Assembly (NCBI GenBank): GCA_965240325.2
Contig: OZ251223.1
Coordinates: 1,054,001 to 1,118,000, forward strand
Length of the DNA stretch: 64,000 nt
Origin: Rebecca billardiae RCC1528
Taxonomy: Eukaryota; Haptophyta
Reading direction: 5' to 3'
In this document: positions 1 to 13,199 of the stretch, one piece after another
How positions within the stretch are numbered: the first letter of the stretch is position 1
Layout: every line of letters begins with the position of its first letter
Position numbers and translations under genes: made by a program
The notes under the pieces: model-generated
Told to the model about the DNA's origin: nothing
What the model saw: the letters and a program-made list of their open reading frames with translations, nothing else
Database searches by the model: none

Positions 1-1
1 G

Positions 2-3000
2 CCACCGCCCTCTCCGCCACCGCCGAGCTCACCGCCCAACCTGCCACCGAGCCCGCCGCCGCGCCCGCCGCCCAGCCCGCCGCCGTCACCACCGCCGAGC
101 CCACCACCGCCGCCGAGCCCACCACCGTCGCCACCACCGAGCCCGCCGCCGCGTCCGCCGCCCAGCCCGCCTCCATCACCCCCGCCGAGCCCACCACCGC
201 CGCCAAGTCCACCACCGTCACCACCACCGAGCCCGCCACCGAGCCCGCCGCCGTCACCCCCGCCGAGCCCACCACCGCCGCTGCCACTGCCACCGTCACC
301 ACCGCCGAGCCCGCCGCCGTCACCACCGCCGAGCCCGCCTCTGGTCGCGCAGTCTCTCTTGGAGCTGGACGGCGGCGGCTGGCAGCTCGTGCGCCGCATC
401 GCGCCGAGCGCGGGCACGTGGCATCCTGCGACGGACAGCCTCGCGGGCACCGACGTGTACGGCACGCCCGGTGGCGCAACGGCCAACGTGACCTTCTCGA
501 TCGCCTTCCCTCCGTCCAACGAGTTCCTCTTCGCGACTGGCGACGGCACCAAGTGGGTCATCTGCACGCGCAACGCGGCGATCGGCGACAACTACGAGAA
601 CGAGCTGAGGCCCGTCCTGCTCGCGTCGAGCGGCGTCACACAGGCCCGGTGGTACAACCGTGCGGGCAATCTGGAGGACCCGTGGATCTCGACGACCGAT
701 CTTGCAGATGCTGCGCCCGCCGCGGGCATACTGTACGGCGAGAACGCCTTCACGCAGTATATGCTCGCGCTGACGCAGAACAACGGCGCCAACGTGTACG
801 TGCGCTTCCGCCCGGCCGAGGTGCTCGATGGCGGCGGCTGGCAGCTCGTGCGCCGCGTCGCGCCGAGCGCGGGAACGTGGCATCCTGCGACGGACAGCCT
901 CGCGGGCACCGACGTGTACGGCACGCCCGGTGGCGCAACGGCCAACGTGACCTTCTCGATCGCCTTCCCTCCGTCCAACGAGTTCCTCTTCGCGACGGGC
1001 GACGGCACCAAGTGGGTCATCTGCACGCGCAACGCGGCGATCGGCGACAACTACGAGAACGAGCTGAGGCCCGTCCTGCTCGCGTCGAGCGGCGTCACAC
1101 AGGCCCGGTGGTACAACCGTGCGGGCTATCCGGAGGACCCGTGGATCTCGACCGTGGATCACTTGGTGGTTTCATCCCCTACCAGTGTGCTGCAGCGCAT
1201 GCTATATGGCGAGAATTCCGTCAGCGTTTATCACATGACATCGCTGAATGGGGCGAACGGCGCCAACGTGTACGTGCGCTTCCGAGCATCCCCGTCACCA
1301 CCGCCCTCGCCGCCGCCCAGCCCGCCACCGCCGCCCTCACCACCGCCATCTCCACCACCCTCGCCGCCGCCATCACCGCCACCCTCGCCGCCACCGAGCC
1401 CGCCACCGCCCTCACCACCGCCATCGTCGCCGCCAAGTCCACCACCATCGCCGCCACCGAGTCCACCGCCGTCACCTCCGCCGTCACCACCACCGAGCCC
1501 ACCACCGTCGCCACCTCCGCCACCGTCACCACCGCCGCGCCCACCTCCGAGCCCACCACCGCCACCGAGCCCACCACCGTCGCCGCCTCCGCCACCGTCA
1601 CCACCGCCGAGCCCACCTCCGAGCCCACCACCGCCGCCGAGCCCACCACCGTCGCCGCCTCCGCCACCGTCACCACCGCCGAGCCAGCCGCCCAGCCCGC
1701 CGCCGAGCCCACCACCGCCACCAAGCCCACCACTGTCGCCACCACCGAGCTCGCCGCCGAGCCCGCCGCCCAGCCCGCCACCGTCACCACCACCGAGTCC
1801 ACCACCGCCGCCAAGTCCACCACCGTCACCACCACCGAGCCCGCCGCCGAGCCCGCCGCCACCGCCGTGCCAGGCTGTTTCCGGCTCGGTGGTGTACGCT
1901 GGCTCGTGCTACGTGTATGTCAGCGGCACCGCTACGTGGCAGGGCGCCCGCAACGCGTGCATGTCCCTGATGCAAGATGGGGACCTGGTCAAGGTGGAGG
2001 GCGGCGCCGAGAACACGTGGCTGTGGAGCAATTTCGGCCAGATCTGGCTCGGCGCGTCCGACCTCACGTCCGAGGGCACATGGTTGTGGGCGCGGGACGG
2101 CTCGGCCGTTTCGTACTACACCAACTGGCAACACGGAGAGCCGAGCAACTCAGGCGGCGTTGAGCACTGCGCTGCAATGTGGAGAGATTGGAATGGCGGC
2201 AAGCTTTGGTACGACGCTTCTTGTGCCTTGGTCTTTCCCTACGTGTGCGAGTCACCGGTACCGCCGAGCCCGCCGCCGAGCCCGCCACCGCCGCCAAGCC
2301 CACCACCGTCACCACCACCGAGCCCGCCGCCGCGCCCACCGCCCAGCCCACCACCGTCGTCCCCGCCGAGACCGCCGCCGCGCCCGCCGCCCAGCCCGCC
2401 GCCGTCCCCCCTGCCGAGCCCGCCACCGTCGCCGCCTCCGCCACCATCACCACCGCCGAGCCCGCCGCCGAGCCCGCCGCCCAGCCCGCCACCGCCACCG
2501 AGCCCACCACCGTCATCGCCACCGAGCCCGCCGCCGCGCCCGCCGCCCAGCCCACCACCGTCACCACCACCGAGTCCACCACCGCAGCCGAGCCCCCCAC
2601 CGTCGCCACCACCGAGCCCGCCGCCGCGCCCGCCGCCCAGCCCACCACCGTCATCCCCGCCGAGCCCGCCGCCGCGCCCGCCGCCCAGCCCGCCACCGTC
2701 ACCCCCGCCGAGCCCGCCACCGTCGCCGCCTCCGCCACCGTCACCACCGCCGAGTCCACCGCCGAGCCCGCCGCCGAGCCCGCCGCCGAGCCCACCACCG
2801 CCACCGAGCCCACCACCGTCACCACCACCGAGCCCGCCACCGAGCCCGCCGCCCAGCCCGCCACCATCACCCCCGCCGAGCCCGCCGCCGCGCCCGCCGC
2901 CCAGCCCGCCACCGTCATCCCCGCCGAGCCCGCCACCGTCGCCGCCTCTGCCACCGTCACCACCGCCAAGCCCGCCGCCGAGCCCGCCGCCGAGCCCGCC

Positions 3001-6000
3001 ACCGCCACCGAGCCCACCACCGTCACCACCACCGAGCCCACCGCCGAGCCCGCCCCCGAGCCCGCCACCGCCGCCAAGCCCACCACCGTCACCACCACCG
3101 AGCCCGCCGCCGAGCCCGCCGCCCAGCCCGCCGCCCAGCTCACCACCGTCGCCACCCCCACCACCGTCACCACCGCCGAGACCGCCGCCGAGCCCGCCAC
3201 CCAGCCCGCCGCCGTCACCACCACCGAGTCCACCACCGCCGCCAAGTCCACCACCGTCACCACCACCGAGCCCGCCGCCGAGCCCGCCGCCGTCACCCCC
3301 GCCGAGCCCACCACCGTCGCCGCCTCCGCCACCGTCACCACCGCCGAGCCCGCCGCCCAGCCCGCCGCCCAGCCCGCCACCGCCACCGAGCCCACCACCG
3401 TCACCACCACCGAGCCCACCGCCGAGCCCGCCCCCGAGCCCGCCACCGCCACCAAGCCCACCACCGTCACCACCACCGAGCCCGCCGCCGAGCCCGCCGC
3501 CGAGCCCGCCGCCCAGCTCACCACCGTCGCCGCCCCCACCACCGTCACCACCGCCGAGCCCGCCGCCGAGCCCACCGCCCAGCCCGCCGCCGTCACCACC
3601 ACCGAGTTCACCACCGCCGCCAAGTCCACCACCGTCACCACCACCGAGCCCGCCGCCGAGCCCGCCGCCGTCACCCCCGCCGAGCCCACCACCGTCGCCG
3701 CCTCCGCCACCGGCACCACCGCCGAGCCCGCCGCCGAGCCCGCCGCCGAGCCCGCCACCGCCACCGAGCCCACCACCGTCACCACCACCGAGCCCGCCGC
3801 CGAGCCCGCCGCCCAGCCCGCCACCGTCACCACCACCGAGTCCACCACCGCCGCCAAGTCCACCACCGTCACCACCACCGAGCCCGCCGCCGAGCCCGCC
3901 GCCGTCACCACCACCGAGCCCACCACCGTCGCCGCCTCCGCCACCGGCACCACCACCGAGCCCGCCGCCGAGCCCGCCGCCGAGCCCGCTACCGCCACCG
4001 AGCCCACCACCGTCACCACCACCGAGCCCGCCGCCGAGCCTGCCGCCGTCACCACCACCGAGCCCACCACCGTCGCCGCCTCCGCCACCGGCACCACCGC
4101 CGAGCCCGCCGCCGAGCCCGCCGCCGAGCCCGCCACCGCCACCGAGCCCGCCACCGTCACCACCACCGAGCCCGCCGCCGAGCCCGCCGCCCAGCCCGCC
4201 GCCGTCACCCCCGCCGAGCCCGCCACCGTGGCCGCCTCCGCCACCGTCACCACCGCCGAGCCCGCCGCCGAGCCCGCCGCCGAGCCCGCCACCGCCACCG
4301 AGCCCACCACCGTCACCACCACCGAGCCCGCCACCGAGCCCGCCGCCGTAACCTCCGCCGAGCCCACCACCGTCGCCGAGCCCGCCACCGTCACCACCGC
4401 CGAGCCCGCCGCCGAGCCCGCCGCCCAGCCCGCCGCCGTCACCCCCGCCGAGTCCACCACCGCCGCCATGTCCACCACCGTCACCACCACCGAGCCCGCC
4501 GCCGAGCCCGCCGCCGTCACCACCACCGAGCCCACCACCGTCGCCGCCTCCGCCACCGTCACCACCGCCGAGCCCACCACCGAGCCCGCCGCCCAGCCCG
4601 CCACCGCCACCGAGCCCGCCACCGTCACCACCGCCGAGCCCGCCGCCGAGCCCGCCGCCGCGCCCGCCACCGCCACCGAGCCCACCACCGTCACCACCAC
4701 CGAGCCCGCCACCGAGCCCGCCGACCAGCCCACCACCGTCACCACCACCGAGTCCACCACCGCTGCCGAGCCCACCACCGTCACCACCACCGAGCCCGCC
4801 ACCGAGCCCGCCGCCGTCACCCCCGCCGAGCCCACCACCGTCGCCGAGCCCGCCACCGTCACCACCGCCGAGCCCGCCGCCGAGCCCGCCGCCCAGCCCG
4901 CCGCCGTCACCCCCGCCGAGTCCACCACCGCCGCCATGTCCACCACCGTCACCACCACCGAGCCCGCCGCCGAGCCCGCCGCCGTCACCACCACCGAGCC
5001 CACCACCGTCGCCGCCTCCGCCACCGTCACCACCGCCGAGCCCACCACCGAGCCCGCCGCCCAGCCCGCCACCGCCACCGAGCCCGCCACCGTCACCACC
5101 GCCGAGCCCGCCGCCGAGCCCGCCGCCGCGCCCGCCACCGCCACCGAGCCCACCACCGTCACCACCACCGAGCCCGCCACCGAGCCCGCCGACCAGCCCA
5201 CCACCGTCACCACCACCGAGTCCACCACCGCTGCCGAGCCCCCCACCGTCGCCACCACCGAGCCCGCCACCGAGCCCGCCGCCCAGCCTGCCGCCGTCAC
5301 CACCACCGAGCCCACCACCGTCGCCACCTCCGCCACCGTCACCACCGCCGAGCCCACCACCGAGCCCGCCGCCGCGCCCACCGCCCAGCCCTCCACCGTC
5401 ATCCCCGCCGAGCCCGCCACCGTCGCCGCCTCCGCCACCGTCACCACCGTCGAGCCCGCCGCCGAGCCCGCCGCCGAGCCCGCCACCGCCACCGAGCCCA
5501 CCACCGTCACCACCACCGAGCCCGCCGCCGCGCCCGCCGCCCAGCCCGCCGCCAAGCCCACCACCTTCGCCCCCGCCTAGTCCGCCGCCCAGCCCGCCGC
5601 CCAGCCCGCCGCCGTCACCTCCGCTGCCGCCACCACCGAGCCCGCCGCCGAGCCCGCCTCCCAGCCCGCCTCCCAACCCGCCACCGAGCCCGCCGCCCAA
5701 CCCGCCGCCAAGCCCACCACCTTCGCCCCCGCCCAGCCCGCCGCCCAGCCCGCCGCCCAGCCCGCCGCCGTCACCTCCGCTGCCTCCACCACCGAGCCCG
5801 CCACCGAGCCCGCCACCCAACCCGCCGCCGAGCCCGCCGCCAAGCCTGCCGCCAAGCCCGCCGCCAAGCCCACCACCTTCGCCCCCGCCCAGCCCGCCGC
5901 CCAGCCCGCCGCCCAGCCCGCCGCCGTCACCTCCGCTGCCGCCACCACCGAGCCCGCCACCGAGCCCGCCGCCGAGCCCTCCACCTTCGCCACCGCCGAC

Positions 6001-9000
6001 CCCCCCGCCGAGCCCGCCGCCAAGCCCACCACCTTCGCCCCCGCCAAGCCCACCGCCCAGCCCGCCGCCCGGCCCGCCACCGCCACCTCCGCCACCACCA
6101 CCGCCACCGAGCCCGCCTCCCAACCCGCCGCCGAGCCCGCCGCCAAGCCCGCCACCCTCTCCGCCGCCGAGCCCGCCGCCGAGCCCGCCGCCCACCCCGC
6201 CACCGAGCCTGCCGCCAAGCCTGCCGCCGAGCCCGCCGCCGATCCCGCCGCCCAGCCCACCACCACCGCCGAGCCCGCCACCGTCGCAACCCCCGAGCCT
6301 GCCGCCCAGCCCGCCGCCGAGCCCGCCGCCGTCGCCACCACCCAGTCCACCACCCCGGCCGCCGAGCCCGCCGCAGAGCCCGCCCCCCAGCCCACCATTG
6401 CAGCCGCCGCCGTCGCCGCCGCCTGCCTCTGCGCCCTCCGCCCCACAGCCACCGCCGCCGCCGCCGCCCTCGCCACGAGCGATGGGCCGCGCGTACGACG
6501 GCTACCTTGCGGACTGTATCGTCTTCGTCGACCTCGACGCCGACCTTCGACTCGACGCGGACGAGCCGTTCGCCGCCACCGACGCGAGCGGCGGCTTCCC
6601 GCTGCTCAACGCGGACGGGCGGTACGGCGCCGCGCCGTACGTGCTGCTCGCCGAGGCGGGCGGCGCGTGCGTCGACTCCAACTCGGGGTTGGACGTCAGG
6701 ATCCCGCTGATGGCGGGCGCGGGGCAGGTGGCCATCTCGTCGATGACAACAGTCGTGCTCCTCGCCGCGCGCGCGCTCGAGGCGCGCGGCGTCGGCGCGC
6801 CCGCGCTCGCTCTGCTCTCCTCCGGCGGCGGCGCGCCCAGCGAGGCGGCCGCGTCCGACCTCGAGCTCGCGACCGAGCTCGCGGTCGGCGGCTGCCTGCA
6901 GCTGGACATGGGGCCTGCCGGCGGGCTCGCCGACCCGTTCCCCGAGCTGTGGCTCGGTGGCGAGCAGGCCGCGCCCAAGGCGGAGCTCGTGCAGCAGACG
7001 GCGGTGCTGCACGCCGTGACGACGCTCGTCGCGGGCGCGCTCGCCGCGTACGTCTCTGGCAACTCGACGCAATTCGCGTCCGCGGAGGCGATGCGTCCGC
7101 ACGCGGTGAGCGTGCAGCAGGCGATGGCCACGCTGATGGCGGACGCGCTCGAGGCCGGGCTGCGCGCTGCGGCGCTCAATCTGACCAGCGGCGCGCCTCT
7201 CGGTGGGGCCAGTACCGGCGCTGCGCCGCCCAACGTGTCGTGCGCGCTCGACCTCGGCTCGGAGGCGACGGTGGAGGCGGTCGTGTCGCGCGCGAGCGCG
7301 CAGCAGCTCGGCGCGAGCGTGCAGCCGCCGGCCGAGACGGTAGCGCCGCTCTCGCGGCTGATATCCTCCACCGTGCGCGCGACGCGATCGTTCGTACAGC
7401 CCGCCGCCGCCGCGGTGCGCGCCTCGCCCAACGCCACGGCCAACGCCACCGCTGCCGCGTCGGCCTACGTGCAGCGCGTGAGCGCGGGCGCTCGGCTCGT
7501 GCAGTCGACGCTGCTCGCGATGGTCGCGCCGCTGCTCGCGACGCTGGGGCGCGAGATGCGGGCGCCGAACGCGACGACGCCGCCGCCGCTCGTTGGCGCG
7601 AACACAAGCAACGCAACGGCGCTCAACGCAACCGACGGCGCGCCTGCCGCCGGCGGCGGCGCGGGCTCGTCCGCGCTGCTCGCCTCGACGGTGGCCGCTC
7701 TGCAGGAGATTGCAATCTCGGTGGGCGTGGCCGACGGCACCGGCACGCCCGCCGCGGTCGAGAGCGAGCTGGGCGGCGTGGTGCCAGCGGAGTGCCCGCC
7801 GACGGCGTGGTGCGCATCGGCAGCCGCCCTGTTGCACCCGCCGCGGCTGCTGCGGGCGCGCTTCAACGGCCAGGCGACGGCGCTGCGCCTCGAGTTCGAC
7901 GCGCAGCCGACCGACCGCGCAGGCATGGCGACGGGCGTGCAGCCGTGCAGCATTGTGCTCGACGATGCGACGCTCGCGCGCGTGCGCGGCGCGGCGGAGG
8001 CGGAGCCGGGCTGCTTCTGGGAGGACGACAGCACGCTCGTCGTGCAGCTGGACAGCCGCACCGCCCTGTTCCCCGGCGATGCCGTGGGCATCCGCGCCGA
8101 CGCGCTGCGGCCGCGCGGCAGCGCGCAGCCGTGCCCGCACGAGCTATGCGCGCCCGCGGCGCAGGTGACCATCCCGGCACAGCCCGCGGCGGCGTGCGTC
8201 GGCGGATGCCCGGTGCCCGTGGCGGTGCTCGCGGGGCCGACGACGGTGTCGTCCTGCCCGTATCAGCCGATTCTGCTGCGCTCGACCGGCTCGTCCGCCG
8301 GCGGCATCGCGGCGCCCGAGTACTCCTGGTCCGTCAACGCGACGGCCGCGGTAGCGCTCGCGCCCGCCGCTGCGGACGCGCTCGTCTCTCGGGTGGCAGC
8401 GGCGCGCGGGCCGAGCCTGAGCGTGGAGCTGCCGCCGGGCGCAGAGTTTGTCTTCGAGCTCCGGCTCGTCTCGTTCCTCGGCTTCGCCTCCGCGCCCGCC
8501 GCCGCCTCCGTCGTCCGCACCGCCTCGCTCTCGCCGACGGTCGCGCTGCTCGGCCCAGCGGTGCAGACGGTGGCGCGGCCGGGCGCAAAGCACGTGCTGC
8601 TCGCGCGCGCCGAGCCTGCGTCGTGCTCGCCGGCGGCGACGTCGCGTGGGATCCAGTTTCTGTGGGCAGTGCGCGCCGCGCAGCCCGCTGACGGCTCCGC
8701 TGGCCCTACGCCGCCACCGCCCTTCGACGCGGCGACGGCGGGCACGCGCGCGCAGCTCACACTTGCGCCCTACTCGCTTCGCGCTGGCTACCAGTATGAG
8801 CTCGAGCTCACGGCGACGATGGCGGCAGACGCGGCGGCGAGCGCGAGCGTGCGTGTGAAGCTGCTCGTGGGCACGGCACCCGTACGCGCCGCCATCGACT
8901 CGGGCGACCGCACCGCCTCGCTCGAGGCGGACGCCATCGTGTTCGACGGCTCGGCCTCTGAAGACGGCAACACGGGCGGCTCAGACGGCCTTGCCTTCGC

Positions 9001-12000
9001 GTGGACGGTGGTGAGCGCGGGCGGCGGCAGCGACGAGCCGTCGCCGCCGCCGCTCGCATCGGTGTCCGGCACGGCTGCAAATGCGACGCACTTCTCGCTC
9101 GCGCCCGCTCAGCTCGGCCTGGCCGCGGGCGCGTACGACGTCCGCCTCGCCGTCTCGAGCGCAGACGGGCGCGCGGCCACGGCCAGCGTGCGGCTCACGC
9201 TCGTGCCGGGCGTTGTGCCGCAGCTGGCGCTTGCGCTCAGTGGGGCCGGGCGCGGGAAGTACAACGCGGCTTGGGACTCGCCCGGCGAGTCGATCTCGGT
9301 GCTCGTGACGCTGGGCGTCGGCGTGTCCGCGGCCGAGGCCGCTGACGAGCCCGCCCTCGCGTACCGCTGGAGCGTCGCCGAGATGGTCGACGGCGTGGCC
9401 GCGCCCGCGCGCCGCGTCGACGGCCGCCCGCTCGACCTCGCAGACGCGCGCATGACCACGACGACGGGCGACGCGAAGCGCTCCCTCGTCTTTCGTTCGG
9501 GGGTGCTCACGCCTGGCGCGACGTACGCGCTCACGCTCGAGGTGTCTGGCGCCGCGCAGCCCGCCGTCTCGCGCCTCATCGTCGTGATGAACCGCCCTCC
9601 GTACGGCGGCAGCCTGCAGCTCTCGCCGGCTGTGGCGAACGCGTTCGAGCCCGTCGCGCTGATCGCGGCCGGCTGGACGGACGACGAGGCTGAGGACCTG
9701 CCGCTGCGGTACGCGTTCGGGTACGTGCGCGCGGGCACGGCTGCGGAGCAGCAACTCACCGCCGCGTCCTCGCTCGAGCCCACCGCCTCCGCCGTGCTGC
9801 CCGAGGGCGAGCACAACGCGACGCTCGCCGTGACCGACCAGTTTGGCGGCGTGGCGAGGGCGAGCGCGCGCGCGCGCGTGCTGCCGCTGCCGCCGGCCAA
9901 CGTCACCGCGGAGGCTGCGGCCGGGCAGGTGAGCGTGACGCAGAGCGCGCTCGACGAGGGCGATGTCGACCTTGCGCTGCAGCTCGTCGTCGCCATCGCA
10001 GATGCCATGCTGCCCGCCGTCACCGCGGCCAACGCCACCGACGCGCGCGCCCTCACAGCCAGCCTGCTCTCGCAAACAGCCGCGCTCGCAGCCGCTGGCG
10101 TGTCTGAGCTCGACGGCGGGCGGGCGGCGTTGTCGAATGCGGTCGCAGCAGCGCTTGCCGAGCCACTCGCGCTCTCCGCCGACTCGCAGCTCGAAGGCCT
10201 CACGCAGCTCGCCACCATCGTCGGGAACTCGCCGTCGGCAGTCGGCATTGACGCCACGACCGCGGGCAACGTCGGCCGCGGCATCGACTCGGTCCTCGCC
10301 GCAGCCGCTCCCGGCGGCGGCGGCGGCGGCACCGCGCCGAGCGCGGGGACGGAGCCGGCGATAGACGAGGCAGTGCGGAGCTCCGCACGCACGCTCTCCG
10401 ACGGGCTCCTCCTCGGTGTGCTCCCGGGCGAGCGCGCGCGCGGCTATGTCGGCGAGCGGCTGAGCTTGAGCTCGGCGCGAGAGTTTGCCGCCTCGGTCGA
10501 GAACTCGACCGTCGATGTGGCCGGTGGGCGCGGCACGGTGGGCCTACCGGTGGGCGTGCTCGACGGCACTTCGGTGAGCGGCGACGCGGTGGACGTGCAG
10601 CTCGTGCTGCTCCAGCGCAACGTGCACGACGACCCGCGAGACCGCCCAGGGGACCTCGGCACGGCGCGTGTCAGCGCGCTCGGCGACGGCAGCGACGCCG
10701 AGTACACGCTCGGCCGCCGAGAGAGCGGCGAGGACTCCGGCGAGGTCACGGTGAATCAAATCGAGACGGAGAGCTTCGAGGACAAGTCACCAAGCGGCGT
10801 GGTCCAGGAGGTGGCCGGGCGGCTTGCGGCCAACTTTTGGGGCGTGGTCGTCGTGTGCGTCGTGCTCGGGCCGATGCTGCTGCTGCTCCTCGTCGCGCAC
10901 CGCGTCGACCTGCAGATCGAGCGGCAGCCGTCGGTGCCGCAGTGGAAGCTGCGCGCGGCAAAGTCCATCTGGTGGCGCGCGGGGGCGCACATGCTCACGC
11001 GCTCGACGCTCACCTCGTGGCTCACGCGGCTGCCGGGCGACCCGGTGAGCGCGAAGATGCGCGTGCTGCTGCTGATGAACGTGACGCTGGTCGAGCTCTT
11101 CGTGATGGCGCTCTTCATCGGCCAGGCGGAGGACATCTCCGCGACGCAGCTGATCGTGAGCATGGCGGTGGGCATCGCGTCGGGCTACCCGTACGAGGCC
11201 TTCTTCCTTGAGCGGCTGCTCGTGTGGAGCGTGCGCAGGCGCGGGCTGCTCGAGGAGCGGCCGGACGGCGTCGACCTGGTGGACGCGCAGACGCGCCGCG
11301 CCGCGCTGCGCGTCGCGGCGGTGGCCAAGCCGACGCCCACGACGACCGGTGGGACCGCCGCGGCGATTGGGGCGCGGGGCGCGGCGAGGGTGGCGCACGA
11401 CGCGGTGCAGGGCGCGGCCCACGCCGCGGCGCACGCCGCACACCTCGATCGCCACCACGCCCAGCAGCCCAAGGCCAGCGAGTCGGACGGAAGCGAGCCG
11501 GTCGCACACAAGCTGCGGTACGCGCGTCCGGAGCTCGTCAAGCTGATCGAGGCGGAGGCGGTCAGCGCGCTGGCGGCCAGCGAGGCGGCGGGCGAGGAGG
11601 CCAATGGCGCGCCCCCGCCGCCGCCCTCGCCGAGCGCCCGGCCCTCGCCCATGCCTCGGTCGCAGTCGCTCGGTCGGATGGCCCACCTCGGCGGCGCCTC
11701 CGCCGCGTCGCCCGTCGCGCCGCGCCGCGCGGCGGATTCAGGCGCGCGTGACAGCAGCAGCAGGGTGGCGCCGCCGCGCGCGCTCGTGCGCCGCGCGAGC
11801 TCGGTCCGCTCGGCGGCCCAGCCCGGCTGGATGCGGGCCAAGGCCGCTGGTCTGCCACCGGGCACGATGACGGTGAGCATGCCCGACCAGGCGCTCATCT
11901 CCATCCCGACGGACCATGGGCAGATCGTCGGCTTCTTCGTCGCGCGCGCGTGGCGGGAGACTGTGATCAAGTCGATCCCTCCGCCCAACAGGCAGTCCAT

Positions 12001-12973
12001 CCTCTCCGAGATGGCGGGCGTGCAGCTGCACTTTGACCGCGGGCAGGACGAGCTACTGATGGAGGCGCACCGCACGCTCGACTTCCTCCACGACGGCGTA
12101 GCCGACGTGCGCTTCGTGCAGGCCGAGCACGTGTACCGCCGCAGCCCGATCCCCGCGGACGAGGCGCGGAGAACGTACGGCATCCTCAGCATGCGCATGC
12201 ACACGCGGCGCGAATCGACGGCCGGAGGCGCGGCCAAGAAGGCGCGGCGGGGCAGCCTGACGGCCGGCCTGGGGCGCGGAGACAAGGAGAGCGTGCCGAT
12301 GGGCAAGATGGTGCAGGTCATGCACCTCACCAGCCCGTACATCGATGGCCGCCAGATCCTGCCCACCGACGTGATCGCGCAGCCCAACGTGGCCGCGCGC
12401 GCCGCCCTCGACGCGTACGACCAGGTGCACGGCCACGGCCACGGTCACCGCCACGGGAACGGGCGCGCCGCGTCCGCCGAGCTCGGCGAGGCCGAGGCAG
12501 CGGCTGCGGAGTCGGGCGCGGCGGGCGCAAGCGCGCACGCCGAGCCGATGACACGGCATCGCGTGCACGAGCGCGTGCGCCTCACGCGCTCCGAGCTGGA
12601 GCACGCGCAGTGGTGGTCGAACAAGCCGAAGAGGTGGAAGCTGCGGACGGCGACCACGGTGAACGTGCTCCTCATCTGCGCCGTGGCGTGCATGGTGCTC
12701 GCCTTCTCCATCCTCGGCGGCGCGGGCGTGCGCGACCCCGACATGTGGCGGCAGGAGATCCTCGTCGCGTGGCTCATCGAGACCGCGTTCAAGCTCGCGC
12801 TCATCGAGCCGGGCGTCGTGATCACGCAGCTGATCGTCGATCTCGTTGTGAAGACGTGCGTGCCCGAGTCGTACCGCGCATGGGCGATCGAGGTGTTCGT
12901 CGAGCCCCTCCTGCACCAGCTGCGCAGGCCGAAAAAGCTGTTCAAGGATGTCCTCGGCTTCGACGTGTGCTAG
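2..12973 (+). CDS. Giant Ser/Pro-rich, C-type lectin, REJ/polycystin-1-like membrane protein (5' partial, in-frame stop)
   Basis: The frame is open from base 2 with no start, so the gene begins upstream of the window. It stays open to the stop at 12971 except for one TAA at 4349. Order along the frame: SPPP repeats; two near-identical 153-residue domains opening DGGGWQLVRR (from about residue 120), recalling fibrinogen C-terminal domains; SPPP; a C-type lectin domain at 1868-2248 (residues 623-749, ending WYDASC..YVCE); then about 4 kb of SPPP. Next comes a Ca-binding-like DxDxDxxxDxDEP motif near 6532. PKD/REJ-like segments follow at about 8200-9700 (for example VFDGSASED), then a stalk region and membrane spans near 10835, 11067, 11140, 12662 and 12755. 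Lectin plus REJ plus C-terminal spans recalls polycystin-1; I see no PLAT domain and no channel pore. Likely a cell-surface receptor or matrix protein. The polycystin link is inferred from order and motifs, not from alignment. Confidence 0.6.
372..1290 (+). repeat. Tandem 459-bp coding duplication (DGGGW domain twice)
   Basis: The segment from about 372 recurs from about 831 with an offset of 459 bp (153 codons) and near-identity for roughly 300 bp, including GTPGGATANVTFS and GDGTKWVICTRN in the protein. The copies diverge toward their ends, where the second reads LYGENSVSVYH in place of LYGENAFTQYM. This is a recent internal domain duplication within the giant surface protein. Confidence 0.85.
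4303..5238 (+). repeat. Tandem 468-bp duplication inside the SPPP region
   Basis: Copy 1 (about 4303-4770) and copy 2 (about 4771-5238) match at a constant offset of 468 bp, for example the GCCATGTCC landmark at 4468 and 4936. The unit is 156 codons, so frame is kept. The copies differ near 4350-4354, where copy 1 has the TAA. The whole 1300-6480 tract is built of shorter Pro/Ser units, and this is its clearest higher-order repeat. Confidence 0.8.
4349..4351 (+). other. In-frame TAA interrupting the giant gene
   Basis: The codon is TAA where the tandem copy 468 bp downstream (4817-4819) has TCA for Ser. The SPPP frame is open on both sides. A C-to-A change at 4350 is enough to explain it. 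It could be a real nonsense mutation, an allele, recoding, or a base error in a hard-to-assemble repeat. Confidence 0.9.
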
Positions 12974-13199
12974 CTGATGCGCGGGCCCTGCACGGGCCTT
13001 GCACAACCTAGCTGATAGGCTGCTACAGCGCATGACGTATCGTCCGGGGACCCACTACAGCTGACTAAGAATTAATCTGTGCCCTGGCGGGCGGGGGGGT
13101 CGGCGGCTGGCTGATTGAGACCCAGCCGTTTCATCTCCGCGACGTCGATTTTCTGGCGACGCCGCGGAGCAGCGCGGAGCTGAAGCTCGTCAGAAAAGG

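Noticed and set aside
2064-6195. Two minus-strand frames above 1,100 codons (Gly-Leu and Val-Ala-Gly repeats)
   Set aside because: Reverse-strand shadows of the same low-complexity repeat, with no flanking domain and no independent evidence.
1977-6710. Long plus-strand frames rich in His/Arg and in Thr/Glu/Ala across the proline tract
   Set aside because: They are frame shadows of the SPPP repeat, which has almost no stop-like triplets in any frame. Only the SPPP frame continues into recognisable domains on both sides.
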